From: a virus
Length of the DNA stretch: 30,721 nt
Virus record (IMG/VR): IMGVR_UViG_3300033806_000025
Coordinates: 1-30,721 of that record
Strand: one strand, 5' to 3'
Part shown: positions 29,774 through 30,721 of the stretch, one piece after another
Position numbering within the stretch: the stretch's first letter is position 1
Layout: each line of letters starts with the position of its first letter
Notes under the pieces: model-generated
The model's input: only the letters and a program-made list of their open reading frames with translations
Told to the model about the DNA's origin: nothing
Database searches by the model: none
Made by a program: the position numbers and the translations under genes

Positions 29774-29802
29774 TTGTGCAAAATTCCGATTTGGAATAAT
29801 AT
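29774..29802 (+). promoter_or_regulatory. Rightward early promoter
   Basis: TTGTGC (29774-29779), a 17-base spacer, then TAATAT (29797-29802), four of six bases of the consensus -10. Operator 3 sits in the spacer. Transcription would start near 29809 and run through the stem-loop leader into the small genes from 29910. Confidence 0.65.
29781..29799. promoter_or_regulatory. Operator 3, inside the rightward promoter
   Basis: AAATTCCGATTTGGAATAA keeps the core ATTCCGATTTGGAAT as a perfect inverted repeat. Its centre is 33 bp from that of operator 2, about three helix turns, which would favour cooperative binding of repressor dimers on one DNA face. Confidence 0.75.
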
Positions 29803-29809
29803 CCCTCTT

Positions 29810-29884
29810 GTCACCGCAGCGGGGCGGTGACGCGAAGATCTGCACCGGGACGGCCCTAGTTGACCCCTTACTAGAAGCCGTCCC
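29810..29884 (+). promoter_or_regulatory. Structured 5' leader with two stem-loops
   Basis: Stem 1: GTCACCGC (29810-29817) with GCGGTGAC (29824-29831), loop 6. Stem 2: GGGACGGC (29847-29854) with GCCGTCCC (29877-29884), continued inside by CTAGT (29856) and ACTAG (29870). No T run follows, so these are not terminators. The RNA would begin at stem 1. Two hairpins at the start of an early transcript recall the put antitermination RNAs of phage HK022. Confidence 0.6.
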
Positions 29885-29909
29885 ATAGCCCAGGCGAGCG
29901 AGGGACGCG

Positions 29910-30122
29910 ATGCTGCTCCACAATTCACACGATGTTTCTATTTATTGCGACGGACGCGAGGACGGCAGGCGCGGATATGCTTCCTGCGCTATCGACTTCG
30001 ACGAGCGCAACCGGAAAGTTTATGTGGCCGGATACAAAGCCGGACGCGTCGTCCGCATCCGCAGGATGTCTGCCGCTGCGGATCAGATCGACTCCCTCAA
30101 ACTCGTAGCGCGGGCGTCATGA
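29910..30122 (+). CDS. Hypothetical early protein, 70 aa
   Basis: The ATG at 29910 follows GAGGGAC. It is the first gene of the rightward early operon. The product starts MLLHNSHDVSIYCDGREDGR, then has strands (KVYVAGYKAGRVVRIRR) and a C-terminal helix (AAADQIDSLKLVARAS). It is small and basic, with no membrane segment. The first gene of such an operon encodes an antiterminator in lambda (N), but this sequence lacks the Arg-rich N-terminal motif of N proteins, so no role is claimed. Confidence 0.65.
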   Translation: MLLHNSHDVSIYCDGREDGRRGYASCAIDFDERNRKVYVAGYKAGRVVRIRRMSAAADQIDSLKLVARAS

Positions 30123-30232
30123 TCGAGCGATACCCGCCCATAGAATTCGAGCAGACAAAGATGCAAGCTATCTTTGGTCTCTGCGTTCTCTCGTCAGTTT
30201 ATGCCGCCGCGATCTATTTCATCGTTACTTGA
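30119..30232 (+). CDS. Small membrane protein, 37 aa
   Basis: The ATG at 30119 overlaps the previous stop as ATGA, which decides the start over longer in-frame openings. The peptide starts MIERYPPIEFEQTKMQ and ends in one hydrophobic helix (AIFGLCVLSSVYAAAIYFIV) before a single Thr. It is a tail-anchored-type microprotein with a polar head. Short membrane peptides of this kind are frequent in early phage operons, some with exclusion or host-takeover roles. No specific function can be assigned. Confidence 0.6.
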   Translation: MIERYPPIEFEQTKMQAIFGLCVLSSVYAAAIYFIVT

Positions 30233-30244
30233 GGAAATCACATC

Positions 30245-30721
30245 ATGTCAGAACAACTCTCTATTTCAGAGCGAGTAAAACGCGCGGTCGAAACAGGGAA
30301 ATGGATTATCCGCGCCGATAATGACGGCGTTTCTCCCTTTTATGACGCTAAAGGCTTTAAATGGTCTCTGCTTGGAGAATGGACGGAAGCTCAGGACTTT
30401 AACGAAAAACGGAAATGCGGCGGCGGGCTGCATGGACAGGACCGGAACTATAGCGGTTCCATCATGGGAAGCCGCCTTGTGTTCTGCGAGACGGAAGGCG
30501 AGCACATCGCTATTGGTGATAAGGTTAAAGTTAGGCGCGCTGCGATTTTGCTGATTAACCAGCTTCCCGAAGGCCTCACCGTCGGGGGCGGCCTCGACCT
30601 CAGAGGGACGCAGATCGCGGCGCTTCCCGAAGGCCTCACCGTCGGGGGCGGCCTCGACCTCAGCGGGACGCAGATCGCGGCGCTTCCCGAAGGCCTCACC
30701 GTCGGCGGCGACCTCTACCTC
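30245..30721 (+). CDS. Partial leucine-rich-repeat-like protein
   Basis: The ATG at 30245 follows GAGGAAA, and the frame is open to the window edge (159 codons seen). Residues 1-106 form a non-repeat domain (WIIRADNDGVSPFYDAKGF, later KRKCGGGLHGQDRNYSG and LVFCETEGEHIAI, then AAILLIN). From residue 107 the sequence is tandem 20-residue units LPEGLTVGGGLDLRGTQIAA. This LPxGLxVxGxLxL form is a short solenoid repeat found in phage and bacterial proteins. The N-terminal part recalls phage domains with a GLHG motif. The target or partner is unknown. The C-terminus lies outside the window. Confidence 0.75.
   Translation, partial: MSEQLSISERVKRAVETGKWIIRADNDGVSPFYDAKGFKWSLLGEWTEAQDFNEKRKCGGGLHGQDRNYSGSIMGSRLVFCETEGEHIAIGDKVKVRRAAILLINQLPEGLTVGGGLDLRGTQIAALPEGLTVGGGLDLSGTQIAALPEGLTVGGDLYL
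30563..30721 (+). repeat. 60-bp tandem repeats, near-identical copies
   Basis: Copies start at 30563, 30623 and 30683. Copies 1 and 2 differ at one base of 60 (AGAGGG against AGCGGG). Copy 3 is cut by the window edge and has three changes in 39 bases. Such identity at DNA level indicates recent expansion. Confidence 0.9.

Noticed and set aside
1-30721. tRNA, rRNA, insertion sequences, integrase and attachment sites
   Set aside because: I looked for cloverleaf arms, transposase or tyrosine/serine recombinase motifs and long terminal inverted repeats and saw none. A dedicated scan could still find a tRNA-like piece.

Overview
The window looks like about 31 kb of a temperate tailed phage (or an intact prophage) with a short-tailed, P22-like virion. 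The host is probably an alphaproteobacterium: the DNA is GC-rich and several small genes resemble families common in phages of Hyphomicrobiales. That host call is inference, because no host gene or integrase is visible. Both edges cut through plus-strand genes made of tandem repeats.

Layout. (1) 1-2607, plus strand: distal end of an operon of small genes, mostly joined by ATGA overlaps. It holds a repeat protein, a DUF2303 protein, a small helix-turn-helix protein, a small membrane protein and a lipoprotein. It converges on the late operon with only 3 bp between stop codons. (2) 24085 down to 2611, minus strand: the late operon. In transcription order it encodes TerS, a hidden 32-aa membrane microprotein, TerL, a hypothetical, the P22-like portal, a zinc-ribbon-like protein, a small hypothetical, a scaffold-like protein, the major capsid protein, a decoration-like protein, three small head proteins, the head-tail adaptor, the tail nozzle, a GNAT protein, an ejection/virion block (S74-ending repeat protein, Q-rich protein, muralytic protein, large internal protein), a tail fibre, a GH108 endolysin, a holin-like protein and two small lysis-end proteins. 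(3) About 24086-24868: a gene-poor region with iterons, palindromes, paired direct repeats and a possible plus-strand small RNA. (4) 28987 down to 24985, minus strand: the early/replication operon with a Cro-like protein, a mini-AP2 protein, hypotheticals, a VRR-NUC nuclease, a replication initiator with iterons inside its gene, a lambda P-like protein and small genes. (5) 29058-29744, plus strand: the CI-like repressor. (6) 29774 to the right edge: a second early promoter, a leader with two stem-loops, two small genes and a leucine-rich-repeat-like protein.

How it fits together. The immunity region has the topology of lambda. The repressor is divergent from Cro and transcribed towards a second, distal operator pair that controls an opposite early operon. 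Three near-identical 19-bp operators cover the two early promoters. The replication genes repeat the lambda O-P logic: the initiator gene carries GTGACCCCC iterons and an AT-rich stretch in its linker, and a promoter/terminator pair on the opposite strand would give an RNA of about 70 nt where lambda has OOP. The plus-strand genes at the left edge may be the far end of the operon that starts at 29774, if the genome is circular or permuted. That is inference.

No tRNA, rRNA, CRISPR array, IS element or integrase was seen. All functions come from reading sequence and translation by eye; no database search was run.
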